9,016 bases of DNA from Chloroflexota bacterium (GTDB lineage: Bacteria; Chloroflexota; FW602-bin22; JAMCYS01), in contig JAJZQK010000097.1 in NCBI GenBank assembly GCA_021847625.1, forward strand, positions 1-9,016, written 5' to 3'. A program made the translations under genes and the position numbers. Each line of letters starts with the position of its first letter. Within the stretch, counting starts at the first letter, position 1. Below are positions 1 through 5,947 of this stretch, piece by piece. The notes under the pieces were generated by a model. That model was given only the letters and a program-made list of their open reading frames with translations. It was not told the origin of the DNA and did no database searches.

Positions 1-84
1 GGATGCCGGCAGAGGCTTCGTTGGCCCTCCCGGTAGCGAGCACCCGGGCAGCAACAACTACGTCGGACTATTTAGACCCCCAGA

Positions 85-594
85 TTAGAACGGGTAACCC
101 TTCAGGCCCTGGATCCCCTTGAGCGCCGATATCTCGCCACAGTGGACGTCGATGTGCCAGATAATGTACGACTGCAGCAGGTGACCGAGCGTCGTCTGGT
201 CGCTCGTGCCGCTGGGGATGATCACGTCGAAATCCTTCTCGCCAAGCGAGCAGACGTAATAATCGGCCGCCACGTAGACCGCCTTGGCGTACTCGCGCGC
301 GGCGTCGAGGTCGAAGCGCACGGAGCGGGCCCACTCGGCGGTGAGGTCCATATCCACGTCGGTGCCGATCTTCTGCGCCCATCCGCCCGTCTCCCAGAGG
401 GGCGGCTTGCTCTGGAACATCCGTTGGATGACCGCGTCGGTGTCGTAGAGGGTGTGTAGGTATAGCGCACCGATCGGGTTCGCCACACCGGGGGGCATCC
501 AGAACGCCTGCTCGGGCGTGACGTCGCCCATCACCTGCTCCAGGGACTCGTAGGCCACCCGCAGACCGGTGGTCGCCAGCTTTACCGCATCCAT
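85..594 (-). CDS. DinB-like (YfiT/DinB superfamily) putative metal-binding protein
   Basis: The 169-residue product looks like a four-helix-bundle DinB-family protein. Members use three histidines to hold a divalent metal, and some are thiol-dependent transferases. Candidate ligands are H47 (in YLHTLYDTD) and the C-terminal pair H147/H151 (WHIDVHCGE), the usual one-plus-HxxxH spacing. The length is normal for the family. The ATG at 594 follows an AGGAGG ribosome site (minus strand, 601-606) with a 6-nt spacer, so the start is well supported. A weak promoter-like pair lies upstream (TTACCA at 657-652, TAGATT at 633-628, 18-nt spacer). A frameshifted HEAT-like remnant lies about 80 bp upstream on the same strand. 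There is no signal peptide or membrane segment, so the protein is probably cytoplasmic. Its substrate cannot be told from the sequence. Confidence 0.88.
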   Translation of the reverse strand: MDAVKLATTGLRVAYESLEQVMGDVTPEQAFWMPPGVANPIGALYLHTLYDTDAVIQRMFQSKPPLWETGGWAQKIGTDVDMDLTAEWARSVRFDLDAAREYAKAVYVAADYYVCSLGEKDFDVIIPSGTSDQTTLGHLLQSYIIWHIDVHCGEISALKGIQGLKGYPF

Positions 595-674
595 CGCTTC
601 CCTCCTGAAGAATACTGCCTCATAGATAATCTACCACACCGGCGACCACCGTGGTAACGGTTGGCAACCCGCAT

Positions 675-925
675 CTAGCCCGGCTCGGCACCAACCAACC
701 CCCGCAATCTCGCCGTTTCTTTGGAACTGGTTCCGCGCAGGCAATCCTTCTTCAGATTCTCCTTCACGATCCAGCGCACGTCGTGGTCCGCCAACCGGCA
801 CCATTCGCCCAGCAGGGTAGATGGCTATGGGCGGCGAGGTAGTCGTCGAAGGGCAGGCCGGAAGTGGCCAATTGGGTGGATAGTAGTTCCCGCAGCGCCG
901 ATGTCAACGTGCCTTTGTCCGCCAT
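675..925 (-). pseudogene. Frameshifted remnant of a small HEAT-repeat-like protein
   Basis: Two minus-strand frames together read as one small protein. The first runs from an ATG at 925, preceded by GGGAGG with a 6-nt spacer, and encodes MADKGTLTSALRELLSTQLA followed by a segment containing GLPFDDYLA. It hits a stop at 764-766. The second frame is open only below a stop at 825-827 and encodes 49 residues to a TAG at 675, including LLGEWCRLADHDVRWIVKEN and then LKKDCL. That D-V-R-W-I-x-x-E-N-L-K-K signature is typical of HEAT-repeat proteins, so both halves look like real coding sequence. The 251-bp span is one base short of whole codons, so a single-base loss near 825-830 would explain it. 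A sequencing error is possible. It lies upstream of the DinB-like gene on the same strand. Confidence 0.55.
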
Positions 926-1319
926 TCCCTACCTCCCACGCGTTCCAGCATATCTGAAAGAGCGACGTGCAGGTCTCCGTATCCACCAAGGTTAACGCCG
1001 CTCGGCGACAATGGTCATTGAGGAGCCGGCAATACACGGGGAGTGCCTTCCGTGAATAGACCGACACAGCAGCTGCTGCCAGTATGCTCGCTGCGCCTGG
1101 AGATCATAAGCGCCTTGCCTGCGCTCCTCAATTCCCACGGCTCTAGTCATCCCCGCTTTCGCGGGGATCCACTTCATAGATTGGCAACAAACCGGATGGA
1201 TTCCCGCCTGCGCGGGAATGACAGATCCAGACTCATTACCAATCAGCCACCACTTCTCGGCTGAGACAGCAGCCAACGTCTCCACCGGCCATCCGTGCAG
1301 CAGATCAAGGTCGGGCCGT
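926..1319. other. Intergenic stretch without a recognisable gene
   Basis: Apart from the paired hairpins at 1146-1222, no reading frame here looks protein-coding. A minus-strand open frame across 992-1285 runs through the repeat and contains the peptide VIPAQAGIH that this repeat class gives when translated, so it is not a gene. A 12-bp perfect palindrome (CAGCAGCTGCTG, 1067-1078) and a weak hairpin just downstream of the MetE-like gene (TCAGCC at 1243-1248 with GGCTGA at 1259-1264) were the only other structures seen. Confidence 0.5.
1146..1222. repeat. REP/MITE-like element: two GC hairpins in inverted orientation
   Basis: The element begins GTCATCCCCGC and ends GCGGGAATGAC, so its outer ends are near-perfect inverted repeats about 26 bp long (1146-1171 and 1197-1222). 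Each end is itself a hairpin. The left one pairs ATCCCCGC (1149-1156) with GCGGGGAT (1161-1168) around TTTC. The right one pairs ATTCCCGC (1200-1207) with GCGGGAAT (1212-1219) around CTGC. Translated, such elements give the widely seen peptide VIPAQAGIH. They are known as dispersed extragenic palindromes in many bacteria, often linked to RAYT-type transposases, though none is encoded here. It lies downstream of the MetE-like gene and could stabilise or end that transcript (inference). Confidence 0.8.
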
Positions 1320-2402
1320 CTAGTCGCCGAAACCGTACTTGGTGCGCAGCACGGCAGAGAGGTTATGCAGCGTGACCAGCACGCGTTCGGCGAGGTCCTC
1401 CGGCAGGCCGCCTGCCCCGCAGCTGGGCGTCAACAGCGCTCGCCTGATCAACAGGTCGCGGTCGATGCCCTTGTCGCTCAGTTCGTCGAGGCCTTTCTCG
1501 AAGCGGTCGACGAGGTCCTCCACGGTGGCCTTGGCCGCCGCCTCCCTATCCAGGGTAGGCACGAGCCCCCAGCCGAGCGAACCTCCCCGGGCGAGGAAAC
1601 GTTGCAGTTCCCGGGGATACAACAGCAGGTTGTGCAGGTGGCCGTAGGCGTCGAAGTCGAGGATATCCAGATCGCACTGCATCAGCAGCGACCAATCCGT
1701 GTTCTCCTCGCAGTGCACGCCCACCAGCGCCCCGTCCTCGTGCACGGCGGCGGCGACTTCGTTGACGTCCTTGATGATGTCTTCGCGGGAGACCGAGATG
1801 TAGAGCGCGCTGCCGAAGGCGACGAGCCCTGGCTCGTCCAGAAAGACGATCACCCGCGGGCAGACGTCGCGCAACCTATGCACCTGCCAGAGCGCCTTGA
1901 GGCCGACCAGTTTGACGACGACGTCGCGCAGCCGCTCGTCGTAGTAAACGGCCCGGAAGTCTTGGTCGGTGAGGTTGGTGCCGAGCGTGAACGGTCCCGT
2001 CACCTGGCCTTTGATCGCCACCGGCCGCGTCTCGTGGGCGGGCAACTGGCGCAGCAGCTCGTAGAAGCCGACGGCCTGGTCGGGGGAAATGGCGAACGCC
2101 TCAAGCGCCTCCTCGTCGAGGTCCTCCGTGGCGCTGAGATACAACGTGTAGAAATCGGCAAGGCTCTCCTCGAAGGCGGCCTCCTGGGTATTCACGTAGA
2201 CCATCCCGTTCTCGCCGAGGGTAAGACCGGGCAGCCCATCGTTGAACTGCTTCATCATGCTCTCGCCGAGCTTCGGGAACTGCACCCAGGCCGGGATCTC
2301 GGGTGTGTAGCCCAGGACCAATGCCGTCGCCCGCACGACGTCCCGGTGTGGCAGGCTGCCGAGCGTCGTCGCCAGCAATTTCGGTTCGAAGATTCCAGCC
2401 AT
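1320..2402 (-). CDS. MetE/UroD-superfamily putative methyltransferase (core-MetE-like)
   Basis: The product is about 360 residues, half the length of classical MetE, and matches only the C-terminal catalytic barrel. From the ATG, family motifs are KGQVTGPFTLG (131-141), FLDEPGL (187-193), GVHCEENTDW (228-237), LDFDAYG (248-254) and TPSCGAGG (325-332). H230, C231 and C328 are the likely zinc ligands that would activate a thiol or thiol-like methyl acceptor. The His-Cys pair is adjacent rather than the H-x-C of true MetE, so this is a side branch of the family and its substrate is unknown. Transfer from a corrinoid protein, as in core methionine synthases, is one possibility. The ATG at 2402 has GAGAG 5 nt upstream. 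A GTG at 2414 would add four residues but has no ribosome site. A strong promoter and a structured leader precede it. Confidence 0.9.
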   Translation of the reverse strand: MAGIFEPKLLATTLGSLPHRDVVRATALVLGYTPEIPAWVQFPKLGESMMKQFNDGLPGLTLGENGMVYVNTQEAAFEESLADFYTLYLSATEDLDEEALEAFAISPDQAVGFYELLRQLPAHETRPVAIKGQVTGPFTLGTNLTDQDFRAVYYDERLRDVVVKLVGLKALWQVHRLRDVCPRVIVFLDEPGLVAFGSALYISVSREDIIKDVNEVAAAVHEDGALVGVHCEENTDWSLLMQCDLDILDFDAYGHLHNLLLYPRELQRFLARGGSLGWGLVPTLDREAAAKATVEDLVDRFEKGLDELSDKGIDRDLLIRRALLTPSCGAGGLPEDLAERVLVTLHNLSAVLRTKYGFGD

Positions 2403-2424
2403 AAGCACTCTCACAAACTATTGA

Positions 2425-2479
2425 TTGATCCCGGCCCCCGCAGCCGGCGGCCCTCGGCGGCCGACCTGCGGGCGATCAA
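2425..2479 (-). promoter_or_regulatory. Structured 5' leader hairpin of the MetE-like gene
   Basis: Read as minus-strand RNA, the leader folds in three stacked tiers. UUGAUC (2479-2474) pairs with GAUCAA (2430-2425), CCCGCAG (2472-2466) pairs with CUGCGGG (2443-2437), and CGGCC (2463-2459) pairs with GGCCG (2452-2448) around a GCCGAG loop. That is 18 pairs with internal loops, starting at about the predicted first transcribed base and ending some 20 nt before the start codon. It lacks a U-run, so it is not a classical terminator. I do not recognise a known riboswitch in it. Confidence 0.5.
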
Positions 2480-2483
2480 GCAA

Positions 2484-2512
2484 ATTCTACGGTCTGGCCC
2501 GCGGCCCGTCAA
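2484..2512 (-). promoter_or_regulatory. Predicted sigma70 promoter of the MetE-like gene
   Basis: On the minus strand, TTGACG (2512-2507) and TAGAAT (2489-2484) are separated by exactly 17 bp. Each box has five of six consensus bases. Transcription should begin near 2477, giving a leader of about 75 nt before the ATG at 2402. It is one of the two best promoter matches in the window. Confidence 0.7.
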
Positions 2513-2565
2513 GTTGCCGGCTTCCCATCCCCTGCGCCGCCCCCCGGCGCCACCGCCGTATCGGT

Positions 2566-2586
2566 CGGTGGGTAATTTGCCCACCG
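2566..2586. other. Small hairpin upstream of the metal-efflux promoter
   Basis: CGGTGGG (2566-2572) pairs perfectly with CCCACCG (2580-2586) around the loop TAATTTG. It lies between the two divergent promoters, 22 bp before the -35 box of the CsoR-family operon. It could be a protein-binding palindrome. No function is evident. Confidence 0.3.
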
Positions 2587-2608
2587 GAGGCGATCCTTGG
2601 CACCGGAC

Positions 2609-2637
2609 TTGCCATATCCCCCCTGGGGGGATACGAT
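2609..2637 (+). promoter_or_regulatory. Predicted promoter of the CsoR-family/NicO operon
   Basis: TTGCCA (2609-2614, five of six consensus bases) and TACGAT (2632-2637, four of six) are exactly 17 bp apart. The metal-repressor operator fills the spacer, so a bound repressor would block RNA polymerase directly. Transcription should begin near 2644, leaving a leader of about 43 nt before the GTG at 2687. Confidence 0.65.
2615..2633. promoter_or_regulatory. CsoR/RcnR-type operator, perfect 19-bp palindrome
   Basis: The site is TAT-C6-T-G6-ATA, a perfect inverted repeat centred on 2624. Operators of the CsoR/RcnR/InrS family are known to be G/C tracts flanked by A/T-rich ends. This one lies just upstream of a CsoR-family gene and overlaps the inner edge of the -10 box. 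Autorepression released by metal binding is the expected mode of action. Confidence 0.82.
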
Positions 2638-2686
2638 AACGGTAGGGGCCTATGCAGGCTCCAGGATAGGGAGCAGGAGGCGAGCA

Positions 2687-2971
2687 GTGGGCGAGACGGG
2701 TAGCCACGGCCACCAGCATACGCGGGAGGTGATCAACCGGCTCTCGCGCATAGAGGGCCACGTCCGGGCCGTCAAGGGCATGGTGGAAGAGGGCCGGGCC
2801 TGCCCGGACGTACTCATCCAGCTCGCCGCCATCCGCTCGGCCGTGGAGCAGGCGTCGAGGGTGGTCCTCTCGGACCACGTGGAGTCGTGTTTGCGGGGGG
2901 CGGCGACGACGGGCGCGGCGGATGAGGAGTGGGAGAGGCTGAAGGAGGCCCTGGACCGATTCATCTCATAA
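2687..2971 (+). CDS. CsoR/RcnR-family metal-sensing repressor, InrS-like ligand set
   Basis: This is a 94-residue all-helical DUF156 repressor. Members bind DNA as tetramers when metal-free and let go when they bind metal. Core motifs are INRLSRIEGHVRAVKGM (16-32) and LIQLAAIRSAVEQ (43-55). The candidate ligands are H7, C39, H64 and C68. Their spacing of 32, 25 and 4 residues matches the H-C-H-C set of the nickel sensor InrS. It differs from RcnR, which has His at the last position, and from copper CsoR, which uses only the C-H-C part. H9 and H11 add to a His-rich N-terminus (SHGHQH). The GTG at 2687 is chosen because AGGAGG (2675-2680) lies 6 nt upstream. The longer frame from 2597 would begin upstream of the promoter. 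It is cotranscribed with the efflux gene 12 bp downstream. Confidence 0.94.
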   Translation: MGETGSHGHQHTREVINRLSRIEGHVRAVKGMVEEGRACPDVLIQLAAIRSAVEQASRVVLSDHVESCLRGAATTGAADEEWERLKEALDRFIS

Positions 2972-2977
2972 GGAGGG
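2969..2977 (+). promoter_or_regulatory. Ribosome site of the NicO gene overlapping the repressor stop codon
   Basis: The sequence TAAGGAGGG joins the repressor's TAA stop (2969-2971) to a strong Shine-Dalgarno site, 6-7 nt before the GTG at 2984. The overlap favours coupled translation of repressor and transporter and supports the GTG as the start. Confidence 0.75.
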
Positions 2978-2983
2978 CACGGC

Positions 2984-3787
2984 GTGAGCGGTATTCTCTT
3001 CGCGGTATCGGCCTTTGTTCTCGGGGCCCTGCACGCTCTGGAACCGGGCCACGGCAAGACAGTCGTGGCGGCCTACCTGGTCGGGTCCAAGGGGACAGTG
3101 AGGGACGCCGTCGTCCTGGGCGGGATCGTCACCTTCACCCATACCTTTAGCATCATCGTATTGGGCTTACTCACGGCCGTGGCCTCCGCCTACCTAGTTC
3201 CGGAGACCGTCCACGAGGTGCTGGAGGCGGTCTCGGGGTTGCTCGTCGTCGCCGTGGGCCTCTGGATGGTCCGCGGCCGCCTCCTGGTGCCCCGCTCGGA
3301 CCACGGGCACTCCCATGGCGAGCACGAGCACGCCTCCGCGCACCACGACCATGCGCCCGGCCCTGACCACCCGCACGCTCATAGCCATAGCCATGAGCGT
3401 GAAGCAGCGGATCACCATGGCCACAGCCACACCCTACCGGCGGGACAGCGTCCCAGCCTCGGCGGCCTCGTCACCTTGGGCATTTCCGGCGGGATGGTCC
3501 CCTGCCCGGCCGCCCTCGCCCTCCTGCTGGCCGCCGTCGCGGTCGGCAACGTCCTGGGGGGCGTCTCGCTCGTGATCATATTCAGCCTAGGCCTGGCGAT
3601 GGTCCTCATCGCCATCGGCATCGTGCTCGTCAAGGCCGCCGACTTCGCCAAAAGGTTCCTAGGCGATGGGGAGGGAAAGTTCACTCGCTACGCGAGCATC
3701 GCCAGTGCCCTCGTCGTGACGGCGCTGGGCGTGGCAATGACCGCTCGTGCCTTCGTCGACGTGACCGGGTTCAGCCTATTCGCCTAG
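2984..3787 (+). CDS. NicO/RcnA-family nickel/cobalt efflux permease
   Basis: The 267-residue integral membrane protein should export Ni(II) and/or Co(II) across the cytoplasmic membrane. The first half holds about three membrane segments and the motifs HALEPGHGKT (17-26) and FTHTFSI (51-57). A hydrophilic loop at about 105-150 carries 17 histidines between 107 and 149, as in RcnA. The second half begins with GGMVPCPAAL (169-178) and has about three more segments. Length and motif order are those of the family. Its GTG start lies 12 bp after the repressor gene, whose stop codon overlaps this gene's ribosome site, so the two are one operon. Metal choice is inferred from the family and from the InrS-like repressor. 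The next gene converges from the other strand and no clear terminator was found between them. Confidence 0.92.
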   Translation: MSGILFAVSAFVLGALHALEPGHGKTVVAAYLVGSKGTVRDAVVLGGIVTFTHTFSIIVLGLLTAVASAYLVPETVHEVLEAVSGLLVVAVGLWMVRGRLLVPRSDHGHSHGEHEHASAHHDHAPGPDHPHAHSHSHEREAADHHGHSHTLPAGQRPSLGGLVTLGISGGMVPCPAALALLLAAVAVGNVLGGVSLVIIFSLGLAMVLIAIGIVLVKAADFAKRFLGDGEGKFTRYASIASALVVTALGVAMTARAFVDVTGFSLFA

Positions 3788-3879
3788 CGCTCGGACGGCT
3801 GCCCCATATGCAAGGGCGCGCATTTCCTCGCCGCTTTGGGGATAGGGGAAGGGTGAGGGTCGTCTACAAAATGGGAACG

Positions 3880-4179
3880 TCACGGCCGCGGCACTGCGTC
3901 GACTCTGTGCTGCTCGACGAAGTGCCGCTTGCCCGCCCGCGGCAGCCTCTTCACCTTCGCCTCCATCCGCTGCGCGGCCGAGCGGTCGGGGCAGACAGCA
4001 GCAGCCAGCAGCCGCACCGGCCGGCGTGACCGCGTGTAGCGGGCGCCCTCGCCTGCGTTGTGTCGGTCGAGACGGCGGGCCAGGTCGTTCGTGCTACCGG
4101 TGTAATAGGTCCCGTCGGCGCAGGCCAGAATGTAGACCCACCAGTTCGCCGCCCGGTCCGCCCCCTCCGCTTCCGCCAT
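3880..4179 (-). CDS. GIY-YIG superfamily protein (YhbQ/UPF0213-like)
   Basis: This is a 99-residue single-domain GIY-YIG protein. The signature appears as WVYILACADGTYYTGSTNDL, with the first motif as VYIL and the second as YTG. It is followed by RRLDRHN, the YTRSRRP segment, and RMEAKVKRL, whose Glu is the likely metal-binding residue. The domain is a nuclease fold. The roles of these stand-alone proteins are mostly unknown, and a DNA-processing role is only a family expectation. The ATG at 4179 lies 5 nt after the stop of the upstream C_GCAxxG_C_C gene, with GGACAGG before it, so the two are probably translated together. The open frame continues upstream to 4725, but that part is antisense-like and overlaps the real neighbour, so it is not included. 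Confidence 0.88.
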   Translation of the reverse strand: MAEAEGADRAANWWVYILACADGTYYTGSTNDLARRLDRHNAGEGARYTRSRRPVRLLAAAVCPDRSAAQRMEAKVKRLPRAGKRHFVEQHRVDAVPRP

Positions 4180-4184
4180 GAGGG

Positions 4185-4691
4185 CTACCTGTCCAGCAAT
4201 CCCTCTTCGAGAATGATCGACGCCGCCCAGCCGGCGGCCCGTCCTACCACCATCGGACACTTCTCGGTGTGCCCGCCGGCGGCGTCGAACTTGGCCATGT
4301 CGTCGGGGTCGAAGATGTAATAAGGCCGGCCGAAGGTCTTGGTCTGGATGTCCCGGCAGGTGACCGAGCCGTACTCGGCGATGAAGCGTTCTCGCAGCCG
4401 CCTGGCCAGGCGGGCCGCTTCCCTGCGGTTGCCCGCGGGGTCCTTGAAGTCGGACCTGTCCCGGCCGCGCAGGGTACTGAGCACCATGATGGCCCCCAGG
4501 TAGGCCCCGCAACAGCCATCGCCCGTCAGGCCCACGCCCCCGGCAAAGGCCGACGCAGCCCTGAAGACGTCCTTGTTCGGTATCTCGAGGCCATCCTGCA
4601 GGGCCGCCAACACGCACTGGCCGCAGCCCCGGTACTCCCGCTCGTATTCCGCGCCGAGGACCTCCGCCCTCGCGACTAAGACCTGGTCCAT
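4185..4691 (-). CDS. C_GCAxxG_C_C family redox-type protein
   Basis: This 168-residue protein belongs to the cysteine-motif family named for its pattern. Here C23 and C26 lie in RGCGQC, C60 and C61 in GDGCCGAYLG, C112 in SVTCRD and C145 in HTEKCPMVVGRAA. The family is thought to be redox-active or to bind an Fe-S cluster or metal through these conserved cysteines, but no reaction is established. The ATG at 4691 follows a GGGAGGAAGGG ribosome site, and the length is usual for the family. There is no signal peptide, so it is probably cytoplasmic. It sits 87 bp after the zinc-ribbon gene and 5 bp before the GIY-YIG gene, all on the minus strand. Confidence 0.9.
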   Translation of the reverse strand: MDQVLVARAEVLGAEYEREYRGCGQCVLAALQDGLEIPNKDVFRAASAFAGGVGLTGDGCCGAYLGAIMVLSTLRGRDRSDFKDPAGNRREAARLARRLRERFIAEYGSVTCRDIQTKTFGRPYYIFDPDDMAKFDAAGGHTEKCPMVVGRAAGWAASIILEEGLLDR

Positions 4692-4778
4692 CTAACCCTT
4701 CCTCCCTGCTTGCTCTCCCCGGCATCGACAGCCGCCCGTTGCCCGGACTACGCGTGCCCGACAGGCCGGCACTCCAGC

Positions 4779-5579
4779 CTAGGCGACGCCGTCGTGGATG
4801 ACGCTGATGTTGCGCCCCTGCACGTGAGCCCTCGCCCGCAACGCCGATAGCCTGGTGTTCATCTCGTACGGTACTTCATACACCAGGAAGAGCAATAACG
4901 CAAATATGTCGGGTAGAAGGGTGAGCAGTTCGCCGTCGAGCAGGGCCCGCGTCTCCACGTCGCCGTCGGCCGGGAAGCTGCTGCCGGCGCCCATTTCGCC
5001 GATGACAGTCAGCACATCGCCCTCCAGGTCGCGCGCCCAGCGCGGGCCGGCGCCCGCCAGGACCTCTTCATTGAGTCTGCCTAGCTTCTGCCCCAGCGTG
5101 CCATCCCGATAGCCTTGCTGGAACAGCACACACTCGAGGGCGGCCCTGGCCATGGCAGTGGCGGCACTGCCGGCGCCTGCCACCTGCGCCTTCTGGGCCT
5201 GGTCGAGGTAGAACGCCACGTCGTCGGGGGTATGGGGGGTGATGATTCCCTTCTGCTGGCGCGGGATGACGAGGAGGGAAACACCATCGGGCCCCGCGTG
5301 CGCCTCGTAGACCACGCAGGTGAACTCTTCGTAGCATTCCTCGCACTGGAAATGGAAGAGGGACGGCGCCAGCTGCTTGGGGATATCCTTGCGGGGGTCG
5401 AGGTACTCGAGGGGAGAATAGATCAGTGTGATGTGCATGCGCCGGACGTCCCCGCACGAGGGACAATACATGCCGGTGGCCGCGACCACGTTGTCGGGTT
5501 CATCACCACGCAACGTGTCCCATTCACGAGCCAACAGCCAGGCCAAATCGTGCAGGTTGTCCAATGCGACGCTTGCCAC
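4779..5579 (-). CDS. Zinc-ribbon plus DUF4145-like protein
   Basis: I recognise the architecture but not a specific function. From the GTG, the 266-residue product has an N-terminal four-cysteine site (C39PSC42 and C79EEC82), which is a probable treble-clef or zinc-ribbon fold. A helical domain follows at about 135-235 with ARAALECVLFQQG (144-156) and LLPDIFALLLFLVYEVPYE, resembling DUF4145, a HEPN-related domain often found in restriction-type or RNA-linked proteins. It may be a nucleic-acid-binding or scaffold protein (inference). The GTG at 5579 is preferred over a TTG at 5624 because AGGGGG lies about 9 nt upstream and the TTG has no spaced ribosome site. A TACAAT -10-like box (5600-5595) suggests a promoter close by. 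It may head an operon with the next two genes. Confidence 0.82.
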   Translation of the reverse strand: MASVALDNLHDLAWLLAREWDTLRGDEPDNVVAATGMYCPSCGDVRRMHITLIYSPLEYLDPRKDIPKQLAPSLFHFQCEECYEEFTCVVYEAHAGPDGVSLLVIPRQQKGIITPHTPDDVAFYLDQAQKAQVAGAGSAATAMARAALECVLFQQGYRDGTLGQKLGRLNEEVLAGAGPRWARDLEGDVLTVIGEMGAGSSFPADGDVETRALLDGELLTLLPDIFALLLFLVYEVPYEMNTRLSALRARAHVQGRNISVIHDGVA

Positions 5580-5594
5580 TGTACTTTGCCCCCT

Positions 5595-5624
5595 ATTGTA
5601 TTGTGGATTAGGCTGCGGGAACAA
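5595..5624 (-). promoter_or_regulatory. Possible promoter of the zinc-ribbon/DUF4145-like gene
   Basis: TACAAT (5600-5595, five of six consensus bases) is preceded by a weak TTGTTC box (5624-5619) at 18 bp. Transcription would begin near 5588, leaving only about 9 nt before the GTG at 5579 and cutting off most of the putative ribosome site. The -10 box is convincing but the whole promoter is not. Confidence 0.3.
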
Positions 5625-5924
5625 CCCTGCCGTCAGGCATGGCGGTCACCTTGCCCGCCGTTGCCGCGACGCTTCCCGACGGCATCCCCAGACACCCTAT
5701 ATGGGGAGCCCTATCGGCGTAGCCCAGGCTATTGTAAAGAAAGCCGACCCAACAGTCAACGGTAAGTTAGGTAAACAGAAGAGGAAATGGTCGCCTTCGA
5801 GGCGAGCCGAGTGCGAGAGTGGCACGGGGCCTGCATTAGAAGGCCCGCCGTCGTGTTTGATCACGCGGCCCGGTCGACCCGCTCCCACGGCCGTGGTGCT
5901 TTGGCCATAGTTCCAGAGCATCCG

Positions 5925-5947
5925 GCCGTTTTCTTTACCCAAACGGC
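5925..5947 (-). terminator. Possible terminator hairpin after the glycosyltransferase
   Basis: On the minus strand, GCCGTTT (5947-5941) pairs with AAACGGC (5931-5925) around a 9-nt loop, about 33 nt after the glycosyltransferase stop. There is no U-run, so intrinsic termination is uncertain. Confidence 0.3.

Noticed and set aside
1..84. Possible terminator or gene downstream of the DinB-like gene
   Set aside because: Only a weak CCCGG/CCGGG stem (29-33 with 44-48) is present, with no U-run and no coding frame of note.
992..1285. Minus-strand 97-codon frame containing VIPAQAGIH and WIPAKAGMT
   Set aside because: These peptides come from translating the REP-like hairpins. There is no supporting ribosome site or domain.
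2403..2480. Known riboswitch (B12, SAM or SAH class) before the MetE-like gene
   Set aside because: I looked for a B12 box and the conserved cores of SAM and SAH riboswitches and saw none, so the leader is listed only as a structured element.
1218..2639. Plus-strand open frame of 473 codons
   Set aside because: It is antisense to the MetE-like gene, whose family motifs are clear. The translation is Arg/Val/Gln-rich and repetitive as expected for the reverse of a GC-rich gene, and it runs into the intergenic repeats.
2411..2878. Minus-strand 155-codon frame
   Set aside because: It is antisense to the CsoR-family gene and crosses its promoter and operator.
4180..4725. Upstream half of a 281-codon minus-strand frame that ends in the GIY-YIG domain
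   Set aside because: This part overlaps the C_GCAxxG_C_C gene in another frame and reads as a Gly/Arg-rich shadow. The GIY-YIG protein begins at its own ATG at 4179.
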